From assembly GCF_015706575.1 (NCBI RefSeq), contig NW_024037055.1:12314262-12378261 (forward strand): a DNA stretch of 64,000 nt, given 5' to 3'. The position numbers were made by a program, and so were the translations under genes. The stretch comes from Patiria miniata (lineage: Eukaryota > Echinodermata > Asteroidea > Valvatida > Asterinidae). The first letter of the stretch is position 1, and the number at the start of each line of letters is the position of its first letter. Shown piece by piece: positions 35,209 to 47,600 of the stretch. The notes under the pieces are model-generated. The model saw nothing but the letters and a program-made list of their open reading frames with translations. It ran no database searches and was not told where the DNA came from.

Positions 35209-36726
35209 TTTGGTGGAGAATCCGGGTACGGGCTTACCAACGGCAGGCAACGATCACCCGACAATCCTGTACCTTGTCGACGGCCAAGACATCTATCCTG
35301 TAGACGACCGGGAAGAGGATCTCGCCCCAAGGAGTGTGACGGCAGCATCAGCCGGGGTGCGGGTAGCACCGCAGACAGGGTAGCTGCAGAGCCCTGTTCC
35401 AGGCCAACCCGTCCCCGACTCAAGACGTGAAGACGAGCCCGAGTTCCTCACCGTCCGGTAACACCAACCAACACCATCATCTGTTGCAACGGACCGCTGT
35501 GTTTCCCAAATTCCAGGACGTGAAGGACCTTGCCAAGCCATCCCCATACCGTCAGCGAGCCTTGAGCGCCAGCCTACCGGAAAAGTCAGCGAGTTGACCC
35601 GTCTACCGAATACTGTCACCCAGCCTGGAGCGCCCGTCTAACGGAAAAGTTCGTCCATCCACTAGCAGAACTGTTGGAACTACTGGCCGACGCTGACATT
35701 CACAAGTCAAGAACTATTTACCGCGAACTTTCTGAAATCGCTGATGATCGGAGTCCCATGAATATTTCCAAGATTCGAACATTCTAGTTTGTTTTCCCAC
35801 GGACTCCCACTGTTTGAACATTGATACGATCGCAAAGACACGCACCATGCACCATCGTTGATCCATAGTACTTCACAACGATCAAGACTACATTGGGCTG
35901 ATTAACGACGCTGTGTAAGTTACCCTAGTTACCGTTGTTATAAAAGACTACGATTTAATCCGAATACTCACCTGGTTCTTAAACCTCCCATTGTATTGTG
36001 AATTCCGATTTGATAGAAAGCTCTTTCATTAAGTAAGTCGTTGACAATCATTGATCTTGCTTTGCATTCTTGTCCAGCTAGTGTACAAATTGGATTAAGT
36101 ACTTCAGTGCCTACACTTGGTAGCAGATGCTCACTGTTCTTTTGCCTTTATTGACATAATCTTGGTGCAAAACAAGGCAGCGCACACACATTTAGTTTGT
36201 GTCTGACAGTTTGATCGTTTGTGTGAATTGATTTTACCTTCTGAATTTTCAGTTGAGTTGGTAATCGAATTTCTTTTTGTGTGTGTTCTATTTGCATTGC
36301 TGAGAAATTTACTGTTTCATTCGACTTCATTTTCATTTGCTTGTGTAAGCTGGTTCTGGTGTATTGTATTTGAGTATCTTTTATTGTGTTATTCCGAATT
36401 GCTTTACCTGTTTGTGTTTCATTTTCTGATATATTTGTGCATTTGTTACAGTGATTGAGTTACATAATTGCTGTATCGTACTTACCTTCTGATTGATTGA
36501 GTATGTTGATTATCTTTTCGCTATTTTCACCCTTGAATCCGTTTCCTTATCTGATCCTCAATTCCTTTTCTCCGATTCATCTCATTTGATTTGCATTCGT
36601 GAAAATTTGCATATGATGACAATTGCTGGTGTTATTTGTGCATTTTTTCTCATGCACATTTTCCCCTTGTATATCTCCCCTTTGGACTGTTTTCTCGCAA
36701 GTTCAGATTGTCTCCTTCAAAGCAAA

Positions 36727-38071
36727 ATGGCAGCCTCCAGAATGCATATGTCCGACGACGAAATCTTCCCATCAACCACCGCACCAATTGGTCAAATGTC
36801 GTCTCGTCGACCTCGACTTAACCTCCCTCAAGACACCAGACCCAAGGAAAGACGCATACCTCAACAGGCATCTCCCTTTCAAGAAGATCTGCGTAACATC
36901 CAGCTCACCACAGACCAAATGCTAACGCAACTGGAAGACATCGAGAGACGACTATCTCGCAGCACACCCCGACATCCAGTACAAGATTCGCATATACAGC
37001 GTTCAACCCCCATAAGGCCTACCCCCATATTGAGACGAGGTTCTACTTCAACTGGTTATCCAGTGCTTACACCACAGGATCAACACAGACCTGACCGTTC
37101 GTCTCCCATGCCTACATCTCAGCATCGTCTTCTTCCATCGCATCAGGTGAAAACTGTACCGATCTTCACTGGGCGCGACCAAGGTGCAACCATTGCCGTT
37201 GATGATTGGGTACGAGACGTGAAGTACCTCATCGAGACCACGTCTATGCCTACAGAACTCCAGTTTTCCACCATCGTCAGATACCTCGGCGGAGCCGCCA
37301 GAAAACTGGTCCTCGCTACCTCCGACACATCAGACCCCTAGCCACGCTTTCGTAGAACTCAAGGCACAATTTGGAGATGTATTTCTAACTGGTGATCCAT
37401 TGGCCAACTTTTACGAGCGTGTAAGACTTCCCAACGAGGTACCGAGCATATACGCCGTCGAGCTTGAAGCAACATTGAGGATCATCGAAGAAAGATCAAG
37501 TCTTAGACGCCCATTTCCAAACAGAAACAGCATGCTCACGCAACAATTCATGAGAGGCGTCAAAGATGAAAAAGTCACGCAGAGACTGGCACCAATGAGA
37601 CCAAGGGAGATGACATTTAGAGAACTCCAAGTTGAGCTTCGTCAATTGGAACGTGAATCTCGAATGGCTGCTGCTGTGAAGACAGAAGCCAAGATCCAGT
37701 CCCAGCAATCCCAGCAGATTCGTCCTCAGTACCATCAGCGTTCTTCGTCAAGCACGCCAGGTGCGACTGACCATCAACGAAACCAACTGGTGGACAATAA
37801 GCCCAAGTCCAGTACCGATCACGACGTTTTGCAAGACCTGCTCCTTACTGTACATCAATTAGCACAGAAGGTTGAGCAGATCTCTACAAGACCACGGCGA
37901 TATCAGCACCCGAAGGAAGACCAACAGCCTGCTGGCCAACGGGTTTTCATCTGTCATAGATGTGGTAACGAGGGGCACATTGCCAAAGGATGTAGAAGCG
38001 TTCCTTTAAACCCCAAGGGCCCGCGGTCGATGGGCAAGCCGTCAGAGGCCAACAACCAACAAGCCCAATGA
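36727..38071 (+). pseudogene. Gag region of the second Ty3/gypsy element (fossil)
   Basis: Gag-like coding stretch from MAASRMHMSDDE to a CCHC knuckle (CHRCGNEGHIAKGC) at its end. Broken. The pol region begins with a very short overlap, an arrangement known in this family. Confidence 0.75.
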
Positions 38072-41050
38072 AGTCTTCTTCAAACAGCGCATCTCGACAA
38101 TCAACAATATTCCAACATGGTAGCAAGCCTCACCATCAACAATTAATTGGTCCTAACAATGAAGATGTAGTCAAGATAAATGGCGTCAATTATACTGCCT
38201 TGATAGATTCTGGTTCGCAGATCACTTCAATAACAGAAGACCTTTGGAAGCGACATCCTGAGCTCCAGAACAGAGAACCCTCTCCTACAGAAGTTTCCAT
38301 CGAGAGTGCGAGTGGGCATAGTGTACCTCACTTAGGCATCGTACCAGTTACCCTAGATATAATGGACGTTGTTTATGAAGATGTCCCTGCATTCGTGGTA
38401 CCAACAGATAGTTACCGCAGAGATGTTCCAGTCCTCATTGGTACCAATGTGATCAGAGCTGTCAAGAGGGATCAGCAAATAGCAAAGAGTAACCAATTCA
38501 CGCAACATCTTCAGACGAAGAGCTCTGCGTGGCATGCGGCATTCAGCAGCCTCACCGCTTCGGAACCTGGTAACGACCATGATGGTACTATCGGCTACGC
38601 GAAGTACATCGGGCGAAATCCCCGAGTGATATCACCAGGCCAAGAAGAAGACATCATTTGTCAAGCACCCCGTGGTCAAGGCTTTCCTTACACCGCAGTC
38701 GTCGAGAATTTTCCTCAAAGCTCTTCATGCTTGAAAGTCAGCAACCTAGTCACAGATGTTGGACCTAACTGCCAAGTACCTGTGAGACTGTGCAACATTT
38801 CTGCAAAACCCATAACCATCAGACACAACTGTAAACTGGCACAGTTATCGTCCATCTTGCGCATTGATGATCTACCACGCCATCAAAATCAAGATAAGTC
38901 ACAATCTAGACGGGAAGATAAAGACCATGAATGCACCACTCCGACAGATCAGAGTCAAGTCCATGATGATCCATCAGATGTAAGATTTACACCTCCTGTA
39001 GACCTCTCCACCGCGAAATTTGACAGCGAATCACAGAAGAAACAGCTGGAAAATCTTCTTCAAGAATACTCTGATGTATTCTCATCTAGTTCACTTGACT
39101 TCGGATGTACATCAACGATTAAGCACAGCATTCCACTCATAGATGATCAACCATTTCGACTTCCTCATCGCCGAGTCCCACCTTCGCAATACCAAGCTGT
39201 CAAGGATCACCTCAAGGCCATGGAGGAAACAGACGTAATTCGTAGAAGTAGCAGTCCCTTTGCCTCGCCGATCGTGATTGCACATAAGAAAGATGGCTCA
39301 TTGCGAATATGCATCGACTACCGTCGCCTGAACAGCAAAACTGTACGGGATGCTTATCCACTCCCACGCATTGACGAAGCTCTGGATGCTCTTGGAACAG
39401 CCCAAGTCTTCACCACACTAGACCTTACATCAGGCTACTGGCAAGTCCAAATGGAAGAAAAAGACATACCCAAGACAGCCTTCACTACTCCCATGGGCTT
39501 ATATGAATGTAACCGGATGCCCTTCGGTCTTGCAAATGCCCCGGCCACATTCCAGCGTCTTATGATGACTTGTCTAGGAGAGCAAAACTATGTCACATGT
39601 CTGTTGTATCTCGACGACATAATCATTTTCTCTACCAACTTCGAAGAACATCTTGACCGTCTTGCCAAAGTATTCACTTGCCTGAGACAACATGGCCTAA
39701 AACTCAAGCCGTCTAAGTGTAACCTCCTCCAAGAAGAAGTAAAGTATCTTGGTCACATTGTTTCGGGCAAAGGCATCTGTAGTGATCCAGACAAAACTGT
39801 GCAAGTACAACACTGGCCAACTCCCACTAGCCGCAAAGAATTACAACGATTTCTCGGCTTCACCGGCTACTATAGGCGATTCATTAAAGGGTATTCGCAC
39901 ATTGCCTCACCTCTCTACAAACTCACATCCGGTGACCCAAGACGGAAGAAGAGGAAGATCAGAAAAACCTCTACATCTGTAACCCCACCATTCATTTGGA
40001 CGGATGATTGTCAGATGGCCATGGATCAATTGAAACAACAGTTGACATCTCCACCGATCCTCGCCTACGCCAACTACTCACTCCCATTCATCCTGCAGAC
40101 TGATGCGTCAGGAGTCGGGCTCGGAGCTGTTCTAAGCCAAGTATAGGAAGGAACGGAACGAGTCATCGCATACGCCAGTAGAGTTCTGAGCCCCGCCGAA
40201 TCTCGCTACCCAGCGCACAAGCTAGAATTCTTAGCGATGAAGTGGGCAATTACTGACAAGTTTCGAGATTACCTACTGGGCAACCAATTTACAGTGCTGA
40301 CTGATAACAATCCTCTCCTGTATGTCACCACCTCTGCCAAGCTAGATGCAACAGGCCAAAGATGGATTGCTGCGTTATCCCAGTTCAACTTCACCGTGAA
40401 GTACAAACCAGGCAAGAGCAACGAAGCAGCCGATGCGCTATCTCGCAAACCACATTCTGATACCTCGAGGACTCTCCTGACATTCCAGAAGGACGCCATC
40501 ACCATCCCACCTCACATCGTGCAAGCCATCTGCAACAGTCACCCACTAGAACCAAATCTCTTTGTACAGCCTCCGGTAGCTAGATGTGAAGTCACGACCG
40601 AGAGTCACATGCCTGGACCAACCAATGACTTGCCTAGACTATCCAAAAAAGACATCATTTCAGCCCAGAGAAGTGATCATAATGTCGCAAGAGTCATACA
40701 CTATACATGGAGAAGGGCAGAAAGCCAACCAGAGAAGAGAGAGGTTGCGAACAGCTTGGATGTCTCATCTGTTTACGACAATGGGCAACGCTCCAGATGA
40801 GGGATGGCGTGCTCTATCGTCTGAGAAACAACCAGGATGGATCAACAACAGAACAACTTGTTCTTCCCCAACAATACAGAGACACTGTCATGAGATCTCT
40901 CCACAATGACTTCGGCCACCTTGGCTTCGACAGAACGCTCGACATGGCAAGAAACAGGTTTTTTTGGCCCAAGATGGCACAGGACATCAAAACCTGGTGC
41001 GAGCACTGCAAGAGATGCTGCCTGAGGAAGACTCCCTCCACAAAAACTCG
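38068..41050 (+). pseudogene. Pol region of the second Ty3/gypsy element (fossil)
   Basis: Aspartic protease (IDSGSQITS), reverse transcriptase (SPFASPIVI, then YLDDIIIFS), RNase H (TDASGVGLGAVLS, then ADALSRK) and the integrase zinc domain (HLGFDRTL, then CEHCKRC). The region is broken and ends before the integrase core. Confidence 0.85.
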
Positions 41051-41066
41051 TAATTGGCAGCATAGT

Positions 41067-41072
41067 TTTATT
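41067..41072 (-). terminator. Poly(A) signal of UGT copy 2
   Basis: AATAAA on the minus strand, 15 nt after the TAA stop, matching the arrangement of copy 1. A second AATAAA overlaps the stop codon itself (41091-41086). Confidence 0.6.
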
Positions 41073-41086
41073 CCCACTTGGATGTT

Positions 41087-41375
41087 TTATTCTGTTTTTG
41101 GATGGCTTTTCCCAGTCTTGCCACACATGCACCTACAGCAGCAGTAACACACGGAGAGGTTTACTCCTAGGATCAAAGCCAGTACGGCCATGATGAAGAC
41201 GTAGACGTCTAGAAGATTCCTCTGCATGTAATTCAGATCCAGGACGGCCGGGCGCAGGTGGTCACCGCTGAACTTGGTGACATGAAGGATCCAATGAGCT
41301 GCCGTCTTGATTGGGGGTGACATGGTCTGCAAGTCTCGCATGATCAGAGATACACGCCGTGCATTGGCACAGAAT
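41087..41375 (-). CDS. UGT copy 2 exon 5
   Basis: Encodes the C-terminal helices and membrane span (VYVFIMAVLALILGVNLSVC) and a Cys-rich tail ending HPKTE, without the KK of copy 1. The acceptor is TTTACTGACAG and the stop is TAA. Confidence 0.88.
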
Positions 41376-41655
41376 CTGTCAGTAAAAAGAATACGCAAAA
41401 AGATTACGAAAACGCTTTTAAAGACGTCCTTTATCGAGATATGGGTTTATTAGAAATAATTTGCGTTGAATTCGGGGAAATATCTAAAGAGCGACCCATG
41501 GTACATCTTGGCACTTTTTTGCTAAGAGTCTATGGGATATTTATTTTGCACGGCTATGATGTGCGTGTAAATTGTGCAAAACTACACCGCATCTGGATCT
41601 CCAGATTTGTATTATTCAGAGGGCACGTTTTCATGATCGTGTATTCGGTATAGTG

Positions 41656-42268
41656 GTGTTCCCTAACGTGGCGCACTTCGACGTTCACCCGACTTTCCTC
41701 GTGTAGTGTTGCCAAACCTCTTTGTTGACATACCTCAAATTCATGCAGTAAAATTCTAGCACTTTTACCTTGTTAATGCTTGCTTTCTAACCTCTGTGAA
41801 CAATTTCGGTTTCACGAAATTTAATCCAAGATTAAAAAACGGTGGCGTCTGGAAATTGGGCACAAATTAGCGGAGTGTTCCCTAACGTGGCGACCTTAAA
41901 TAAATCTCGGAAAATTCCAAATTGACATTTAAGAATTCCTGTAAAGTTGATAGATTCTGATAAACCATTATTATCTCTACATAAATATTCCAACCAGAAA
42001 TTTGTCAGAAATTGTGTTTCTTATTTTTCGGGGCATTTTCAAAGGGTTCACTTTGCACTTCAAAATAAAATGGGAAAATCACGCCAAAATGAATGTTTCT
42101 TTTAACTTTGTAACAGGTAGATAAACTCGCGATTTATGAACGGGAGTGTTAAGAATTTGATGAAATTTCACTTTCTGTGAAATTTCAGTTAAAACTTTTG
42201 CTCTAGCTAGGTGCTACATGCAAAAAATCAAAGTGCGCCACGTTAGGGGCCGCGCCACGTTAGGGTAC
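41656..42268. mobile_element. Foldback element with doubled CCCTAACGTGGCGC ends, intron 4 of UGT copy 2
   Basis: Outer inverted ends are GTGTTCCCTAACGTGGCGC (left) and, in inverse, ATGTACCCTAACGTGGCGC (right). The motif occurs again inside on the left (41880-41892), and a second inverted copy lies immediately inside the right end (42235-42248). No coding capacity and no clear target duplication. Confidence 0.6.
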
Positions 42269-42320
42269 ATCAACAATACATAACCCGGTATTGTATGACA
42301 AAAACATGGCAGTATTCTGA

Positions 42321-42392
42321 CCAATCAGCAGCTCTGGACGAATTTCTGCTCTAAATGACGTCACAACTTGTAAAGGCCGGCTCTGATTGGCT
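42321..42392. promoter_or_regulatory. CCAAT-CRE-CCAAT cluster inside intron 4
   Basis: CCAATCAGCAG, a perfect palindromic TGACGTCA (42356-42363) and an inverted CCAAT (TGATTGGCTGG) lie within about 70 bp. This arrangement is promoter-like (NF-Y and CREB/ATF type sites). It could belong to a transposon rather than to the host gene. Confidence 0.35.
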
Positions 42393-43504
42393 GGTGCGCG
42401 GAGTCGCATAAAATGTAATTGCTCGGATATGTCAGAAGTTTGTATTTTGGCTGTGAACGCGAGAACCTCTAATCATCACGCTATCACTGAAATCTGCCTT
42501 TTTCTTCATCAACAAACAAAATATTCCCGCAGTTGTTCACGGCAACTTTTAAGGGACAACACCTAGAATATTTTTTTTCTCTATGGTCCCTCCTCAAGGT
42601 ATGACATATACTGTATATCAGATGCAGTTTTGTACTGTTGGATACTGGGGGCCGAGGACCACGCCCCCTCCCCCAGCCCTTTACTAACATTAAAAAGAAT
42701 AGAACAAATAAATTTGTGTTATTTTGCTCTGGACCTCTTGTGACGTATCCAGCATCTGAAAATTTTCAAGAAGGCGCAAGAATCTCACAATGTTGAACAA
42801 AATGGGTACTAAAAGTAGAGCACAATGTAAATAAACTTGAAGAGTTCATTAGGTTATTCAGAGGTCCGGAACATTGCGGGAGCGTAATTTCATTTCATTC
42901 TTAAAACGGTTTTCAGAGGCAATATTATTGTCATTAAAAGTCACACATATAAAATGCAATCCAAGTAAATTGTTCTCATCCCAAAAAGAATAATAATTGT
43001 AACACAAATCTCTAAAATCATCCATTGCAACATTTCACAATTTTCTTAACTAATTCAACGGTAATTTAAAGCAGTTTTTACATTCTCCTTTTTTCCCTTT
43101 TCATTGTTTAAAACAATGTCTTTATCATAGAGCTATACACATTTTATCAGATAAGCTGATCTTATTTGGAGATTTTTAGCAACGCGCACCCCCATTTTTA
43201 AACGAACAGTAACTACGAGGGGGAAATGGAGCAAACTTCGAGGTGACTACCCAGCTTGAAAATGCATATTAGATTTTGTTGGATATATAATAACTTCTGG
43301 TAAAAAAAATGTTACTTTTACGGACATAAAAATACAAGTTTGTGCACAAACCTACGGGAATGTAGGTGCGCGTAACGCACGTTTTCCCCCACGCACTACT
43401 GCGAGTAGAGCGTCCGTGCGGGAACGGGAAAATTTGTGCACACTCTATGGCGCGTATGCACGCGCTGCCGATCTAGTCTTTTTATTCTATCGCTATAATT
43501 CGTC

Positions 43505-43770
43505 GATCAGTGCGCGACATCGCGTATAGCTGCAACCGGCTTCAGTGAGAACGTGTCTCGGACGCTGCATTCAGGCCCAATTCAAAACATAATTCAGCAA
43601 CTTTTGATTTGAAATTGATATCATAGAATGCTGTTTTTCTCGGAATAAACAGCTGACGCTGAGCTGAAACTTTATCAGGTTAGTTGTTCAGTATCCTTCA
43701 TTAAATTTTGAACACTTTTGTTGCTTCAAACGAACAAAATGCACAAATTACAAATGGACTATATCTTTAA
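43505..43770. mobile_element. TTAA-type MITE copy, left end missing
   Basis: Closely related to 44880-45159 over 250 bp (GTGAGAACGTGTCTCGGACG to CAAATGGACTATA), ending at TTAA. The left inverted end is not seen, so it is truncated. Confidence 0.6.
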
Positions 43771-44255
43771 CAAAAAATTGAGTTACTCACGATCATTTCA
43801 ATGATAAAAGATTACCAGGATTCTGTTACCCAGAATTTGAACTAAGTTCATTTTAACCCAGCCTTTCAACTTTGAAAAATGCTGAATTAAATTACAAATG
43901 GATTATTTTTTATTGATTTAACCCTAAATATTTTTCGGGTACCCAGAATCGGATTTAAAGATTAGCCCAGGCAATTTTTAAGTGTACTGTAGGCCTACTA
44001 GAGGGTCATTGGTGAACACCTACGCCGCGCGCTATTTGTTTTTAATGTATTTCTTTGCAATTATGTCAGTCATGGATGGCTGGTGGAGCAATGTGAGCCT
44101 ATTGAACAGGGCTTTGCTTTTCAGTCAAGATCGAGGGCTTTTTTTCATCCTAAAAAGTGTATTTCTCTTATTTCTCTCTGCTTATACCCAATCACGACAA
44201 ATTATCAGACGAGATTTTCCTCTGAATTTGATATGAACACAAAAATCGATCTCAC

Positions 44256-44475
44256 TTTGGTTCTGCCACGACTTTGTGGATGGTCTGGCTCAATATCTCC
44301 GGTGTCAAGGTGGTGATGTCTAGCGCCAACCCGACCCCACGGTCTTCTAGCCGGTCCAAATTGTCCATCTGATCTTCGAAGAGCGGTAGGCCTACCATGG
44401 GCAGTCCGGCCCACAACGCCTCGTACATACTGAAGCCGCCACCGTGACTCACAAACACTTTGACATTAACGTGCT
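44256..44475 (-). CDS. UGT copy 2 exon 4 (UGT signature)
   Basis: Same signature as copy 1 (FVSHGGGFSMYE, then EDQMDN). Only a few conservative changes are seen, such as LALDI for LTLDV. Donor GTGAGA, acceptor TTAATCCAG. Confidence 0.9.
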
Positions 44476-44602
44476 CTGGATTAAAATGTTTAACAATAAG
44501 AACCTTTAATTGCGCTCCCCTTGCTGTTTTCGAACAAACCAGGGGTGGGCCGGGGCTGCAAAGGTGATGGTGGCGTGGGTGGAAGCAAAGCTACTAGGGA
44601 CC

Positions 44603-45257
44603 AGGAGCGTAAATCCCAGAAAGGATGGGGGCATAGCCCCCCCCCCCCCCCCCCCCCCCACACACACACTTTTTGAACGGGGAGGATGTGCTATTGGATT
44701 ATTCCCATCCCCCCTCCACTTTTTCCTGATGAGAAAAAAATGCAGATCAATGGCACTGTGGTGATTTTTTTAAAGCTTTAGATGCGCCGTTTGGATGTAG
44801 GTTAAAGCTACAGTCCATCATTTGCAGCTATCCAAAAAGTAACTCGCGTAATTATTGTTGAAAAACATACTTGCCGGGTTAAAAGATAGTAAGGGGACTA
44901 AACTGTTATCGCTCAGCTGCAATCGGCGCAGTGAGAACGTGTCTCGGACGCTGAATTCAGGCCCAATTCAAAACATGATTCAGCTACTTTTGATTTGAAA
45001 TCCAGATCCCGGAATGTTGTTTTTCTCGGAATATACAGCTGAAGCTGCACTGAAACTTCATCAGGTTAGTTGTTCAGCACCCTTCTTTAGATTTTGAGCA
45101 CGTTTGCTGCTTCAAACGAACAAAAGGCACAGATTACAAATGATGGACTATACCATTAAGGCGCGTAAGCGCTCAAGTTAAGTATACATATAAGATGTAC
45201 CTCTGCATCGTGAACAGCGCCCCCTACCGCAACTCGCCGGCACAGATTTACGCCACT
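44603..45257. mobile_element. Possible composite transposon in intron 3 of UGT copy 2
   Basis: Facing ends CAGGAGCGTAAATCCCAG and, in inverse, CAGTGGCGTAAATCTGTG suggest an element of about 655 bp containing a long C run. The TTAA-flanked MITE at 44806-45155 lies inside it. I could not find an exact target duplication. Confidence 0.35.
44806..45155. mobile_element. TTAA-flanked MITE, 350 bp
   Basis: Inverted ends contain AGTCCATCATTTG on both sides and are flanked by TTAA at 44802-44805 and 45156-45159, as for piggyBac-like elements. Relatives are at 43505-43770 and, inverted and truncated, near 57369-57460. No open frame of note. Confidence 0.75.
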
Positions 45258-45306
45258 GGTCGCTAGATGCAAGCTTAAAAAATACATCAAGTGTAGAAAG
45301 ACCTAC

Positions 45307-45538
45307 CCATGACTTGGGCCATAGGCAGCCATTGGACGACTTTTGTGTTGTCTGCTAGCTTAATTCCTGCAGGTAAAGCAGCTGAGGTCTGCCACAACAC
45401 TCGGTGTTGTAGCAAGGCGAAGCCGTCGGCAAGGACTTGGGCCTTTTCTCGCTCCATGCTTCCAACGTGACTACCCAGCGAAAATAAAACCACTCCATTG
45501 GGAGCTGTGTTCAGGTATTCTACCACATCATCTGCAAT
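45307..45538 (-). CDS. UGT copy 2 exon 3
   Basis: Reads IADDVVEYLNTAPNGVVLFS to WLPMAQVMG, with the same length and phase as copy 1. Acceptor CTTACATCAG, donor GTAGGT. Confidence 0.9.
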
Positions 45539-45644
45539 CTGATGTAAGGAGAAAAAGAACGAGAGAGATGAAAAGGGAGTGTTTCCCGCTGTACTATGGG
45601 ATTTTAACAGGTTGCAAAAAAATGATTCGCACAGTTTGCTTTGG

Positions 45645-45767
45645 CTTTTTTTCTTCTCCCCATTGATATCACGGATAAATCGCGTATAAATACAATAAGG
45701 AGATTCAATCTCCTTATTGTATTTATACGCGATTTATCCGTGATATCAATGGGGAGAAGAAAAAAAG
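45645..45767. repeat. Perfect 61-bp palindrome with one-base centre
   Basis: Left arm 45645-45705 and right arm 45707-45767 are exact reverse complements around a single C. It lies in intron 2 of UGT copy 2. A diverged single-arm relative (TTTTTTCCATTAACATCACG, then ATCGCGTACAATTATAATATGG) is at about 45909-45956. The perfection of the arms implies a very recent origin or active correction. Confidence 0.95.
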
Positions 45768-46359
45768 AGACACTAACCCATCATACGTCTATCTATTGAA
45801 TGCTAGGAATAATCGATTGCTCAATTTCCATAAAAAGATCATGTGATAACTTCCTATAGAAAAATAAGATTCACACATTACAAAAAACAAATCAGGTTGT
45901 TTGGGTTTTTTCCATTAACATCACGGATATCGCGTACAATTATAATATGGAGCCAAAATACCCACAATTTATTGGTTTCTAACGGGAATGTTCCGGGAAT
46001 AATAGGCCTCTAACTGATGAAAGAGACTTTTTGATTGATCAATTTCCATGGCTTTCGATTAATGGATTATGCCTTATACATTTCTATAGAATTTCCACTG
46101 GTGTCATGCTCCAAAAGTGGCAACACTTAAAGAAATGAGATGACACATACAACAACATGAAGGAAGTGATGAGCCGACGATTTTCGGCTGGTATATCTTT
46201 TGTTTACAACTATCTAGCAGTCACTAAAATGTGATTGACACAGTTTTATTTAAAAAGTAACTACATTGTCTACTGAACAGGTGAAACAGAAACCGTAAGG
46301 ATATCCATTGGCTAAAGAAAATACATTGAAGTACAATGGAAAAAATAATTTATGAAAAA

Positions 46360-46740
46360 TATGGTACTAAGACAAAACGGCAGCACGTCGGCGTGATCAA
46401 GGGTGGCTCCAGGGGGGGGGGGGGGGCAAAGGGGGCCATCCCCCCCCAAAAAAAACCCGAAACCATTTTTTTTTTTATATATATATGACATCGCAATAAA
46501 GGCAGGCAATGAGTACAACACCATCTTTTCCTCAAAAAAACATTGGTTAAAGTGGTCAGAAATTGCCTCAGATCGCACCACAGAGCATCTAGAATCCCCG
46601 AACCCCACGCCGTAATTTTTTTTGACCCACTTTTTGTTTGGCCCCCCCAAAAAATTGTGTTCTGGATGCGCCCTTGGGCGTGATGAAACGATGCGACAGT
46701 CCATGTCTTGACCGTGCGCCGCGCGCTATAGCTATCGCAT
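46360..46740 (-). repeat. Right half of the ancestral intron-2 MITE in UGT copy 2
   Basis: In the minus-strand direction GTGCTGCCGTTTTGTCTTAG and GACTGTCGCATCGTTTCATC match the right half of the MITE in copy 1 (about 6990-7055). It is split by the hAT MITE at 46398-46676. The left half lies at 50830-51120. Confidence 0.6.
46398..46676. mobile_element. hAT-type MITE, 279 bp
   Basis: Same family as 52144-52430. Ends CAAGGGTGGCTCC and GGATGCGCCCTTG are flanked by an exact 8-bp duplication GGCGTGAT (46390-46397 and 46677-46684). The interior shares ACATCGCAATAAAGGCAGGC and CATTGGTTAAAGTGGTCAG with the exon-1 insertion. Non-autonomous. Confidence 0.9.
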
Positions 46741-46859
46741 ATCGAGCCATTGTGATAGCACATTTTAAGCATATATAAGCATATACATGGAACTGCAAAA
46801 CACTGAACAATACAGATTATACAACACCTGAATAAATCCCCGTCATCTGATTGGTGAAT

Positions 46860-47600
46860 TGTAGATCACGTGACATATTATTATTCGGTATAATGCACGG
46901 TGCGACCATGCGTTATACCCATGCGTTATACCGTTTCACTTTGCGCTTGTTCCATGACGCGGTATTTGCGTGCAAAATGCATGCTGGTGTGCACGTTCAG
47001 CGTAGCGCGTATTGTTCCAAAGAGCCAGCGCTACAGCGTTGGGTTCAAACATTTTCGTGAAGGGGTAGTTCAACATCTGTAAAATCAAAATAAATTGTAG
47101 TTTATAATTTACCAATCAAATGACGAGAATTTATTCAAGTGTTGTATAAAACAAATAACGAATGTTTTACGTTCGTGCGATGGAAAGAATAATTTCATTC
47201 GGTGACAGATTGAATGTTCTATTCCACTCGGCTTCGCCTCGTGGAATAGTATACAAATATTGAGTGGCTCAGCGTGGGATGGGAGGAGTGAACTGGAAAA
47301 AGCCGAGTGAACTGGAAAAGTCCAGATTTTACCGAGTGATAATATTCCTCCCATTTCACAATTTAAAGCCACTCAATATTTGTTTTATATAACTGACATA
47401 TAGATCCTTGTCATTTGATACATTTGAACTCTTTTTCATTACGAAACTGGAGGAAAATCCATTTCTCTAGTCCAAACCACCCCTTCATGAAAATGTTTGA
47501 ACCCAACGCTGTAGCGCTGGCTCTTTGGAACAATACGCGCAACGCAGAACGCGCACACCAGCATGCATTTGCACACAAATACTGCGGCATGATATACAAA
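46860..47600. repeat. MITE cluster with inverted arms in intron 2 of UGT copy 2
   Basis: Two inverted copies of the R2-related segment (TGCATGCTGGTGTGCACG near 46978 and its inverse near 47560) face each other across a palindromic block rich in ATTCCACTCGGCTTCGCCTC. Several foldback elements overlap here and I cannot set exact borders. Confidence 0.5.

Larger units (their letters stand above)
34461..41050 (+). mobile_element. Ty3/gypsy element, canonical order, broken and 3'-truncated
   Basis: Parts: 5' LTR (34461-35208), a leader of about 1.5 kb, gag (about 36727-38071) with a CCHC knuckle near 37950, protease near 38190, reverse transcriptase about 39230-39700 with YLDD, RNase H about 40080-40450, and the HHCC zinc domain of integrase about 40880-41030. 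The integrase core and the 3' LTR are absent: the element stops at about 41050, beside the 3' end of UGT copy 2. It carries roughly three or four breaks in its coding region and is older than the Gmr1-like element. Reverse transcriptase before integrase makes it an ordinary Ty3/gypsy member. Confidence 0.85.
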
